Positions 4,772 through 5,157 of a stretch of DNA of 5,157 nucleotides are shown one piece after another (the first letter of the stretch is position 1; each line of letters starts with the position of its first letter). The stretch spans positions 1 to 5,157 of the forward strand of contig VBFX01000152.1 in assembly GCA_005889395.1 (NCBI GenBank). The letters are read 5' to 3'. The notes under the pieces were generated by a model. The model ran no database searches and was not told where the DNA came from. It worked only from the letters and a program-made list of their open reading frames with translations. Both the position numbers and the translations under genes were made by a program. The stretch comes from Chloroflexota bacterium (GTDB lineage: Bacteria; Chloroflexota; Dormibacteria; CF-121).

Positions 4772-5157
4772 CTACGCGGCGCGCTTGCGTCGTCGGGGGA
4801 TCGTCGTTCGAGACGCGAGCTCCTGGAGGGCGACGTCGATGCGCCGCTCGGCGGGGGCGAGGTGCTTTGCCGTCGTGAGCAACCGGCGCGCCGCCGTCAA
4901 GTTGTCCCGCTCCATTTCCGCCAGGCCGAGCTGTAGCGTGTAACCAGGGTCGACCGGACAGGTCCGCACCGCACGCTCGAGCAAGGTCAGCGCGTCGTCG
5001 CGCATGCCCATCTCCCAGAGCAACGTCCCCAGCTCGAAGAGAACTTCCGGCGCGTCGGGTCCCGCATCGAGGGCGCGGCGGTAGGCAAGTCGTGCCACCT
5101 CGGCATGGCCCAGTTCGCGGTGATCCCGGCCGATCAGGAACCAGGTTTGCCAGCCGC
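4772..5157 (-). CDS. TPR-repeat protein, C-terminal part
   Basis: Partial gene: the frame is open to the right edge, so only the last 127 residues are visible. A GTG at 5098 is an internal valine codon, not a convincing start, since the coding pattern continues upstream of it (WFLIGRDHRELGHAE). Three tetratricopeptide repeats are visible: WFLIGRDHRELG...AYRRALDAGPD, then LFELGTLLWEMG...LLERAVRTCPVD, then LQLGLAEMERDNLTAARRLL...HLAP. Each has the W/L-x-x-LG/A-x-x-x-G...A...P spacing of TPR helix pairs. It ends in a basic tail PRRRKRAA. TPRs are protein-interaction scaffolds; the partner cannot be told, and an N-terminal effector or membrane domain may lie outside the window. It converges on the phosphorylase-like gene. 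Confidence 0.8.
   Translation of the reverse strand, partial: GWQTWFLIGRDHRELGHAEVARLAYRRALDAGPDAPEVLFELGTLLWEMGMRDDALTLLERAVRTCPVDPGYTLQLGLAEMERDNLTAARRLLTTAKHLAPAERRIDVALQELASRTTIPRRRKRAA

Noticed and set aside
1..5157. CRISPR arrays, tRNA/rRNA genes, insertion sequences or attachment sites
   Set aside because: No regularly spaced repeats, tRNA-like cloverleaf, transposase or terminal inverted repeats were seen on either strand.

Overview
This is a GC-rich bacterial window from a genome I cannot place firmly. The layout suggests a Chloroflexota-like or related Terrabacteria lineage: a cobalamin riboswitch drives secreted prenyltransferase-repeat and DUF4430 proteins next to an ECF transporter T subunit, one gene appears to be leaderless, and one protein has an LPXTG-like anchor. 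The taxonomic call is an inference of low certainty.

Positions 1-2400, minus strand, hold the main find: an apparent cobalamin-controlled uptake operon. Reading right to left there is a promoter with a perfect TATAAT (about 2374-2403) and a cobalamin riboswitch (2158-2317) with a textbook B12 box and a closing P1 helix. Next is a 7-bp helix that can bury the Shine-Dalgarno of the first gene. The genes follow: a secreted alpha/alpha-barrel protein with an LPATG anchor (948-2066), a secreted DUF4430 protein with a C-terminal membrane anchor (217-933), and the start of an EcfT-type transmembrane subunit (1-220, continuing off the window), whose start overlaps the preceding stop as GTGA. The alpha/alpha-barrel and DUF4430 folds are the two domains of animal transcobalamin and intrinsic factor. 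Here they are two separate surface proteins in the same order, expressed under B12 control next to a vitamin transporter subunit. The inferred job is capture of a corrinoid outside the membrane and delivery to an ECF transporter.

Positions 2400-2900 contain a small unrecognised minus-strand gene (2400-2741) and a 158-bp divergent spacer. Positions 2900-4654, plus strand, encode a 584-residue protein. Its C-terminal third carries nucleoside phosphorylase/nucleosidase-type motifs (GDI, EMEAG, SDTP), and its N-terminal region is one I do not recognise. A GATAAT hexamer 7 nt before its ATG and the lack of a Shine-Dalgarno suggest a leaderless mRNA.

Positions 4655-4771 are a convergent spacer with a 10-bp hairpin, a C-rich tract and a rho-independent terminator on the plus strand. 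Positions 4772-5157, minus strand, are the C-terminal part of a TPR protein whose start lies beyond the window.
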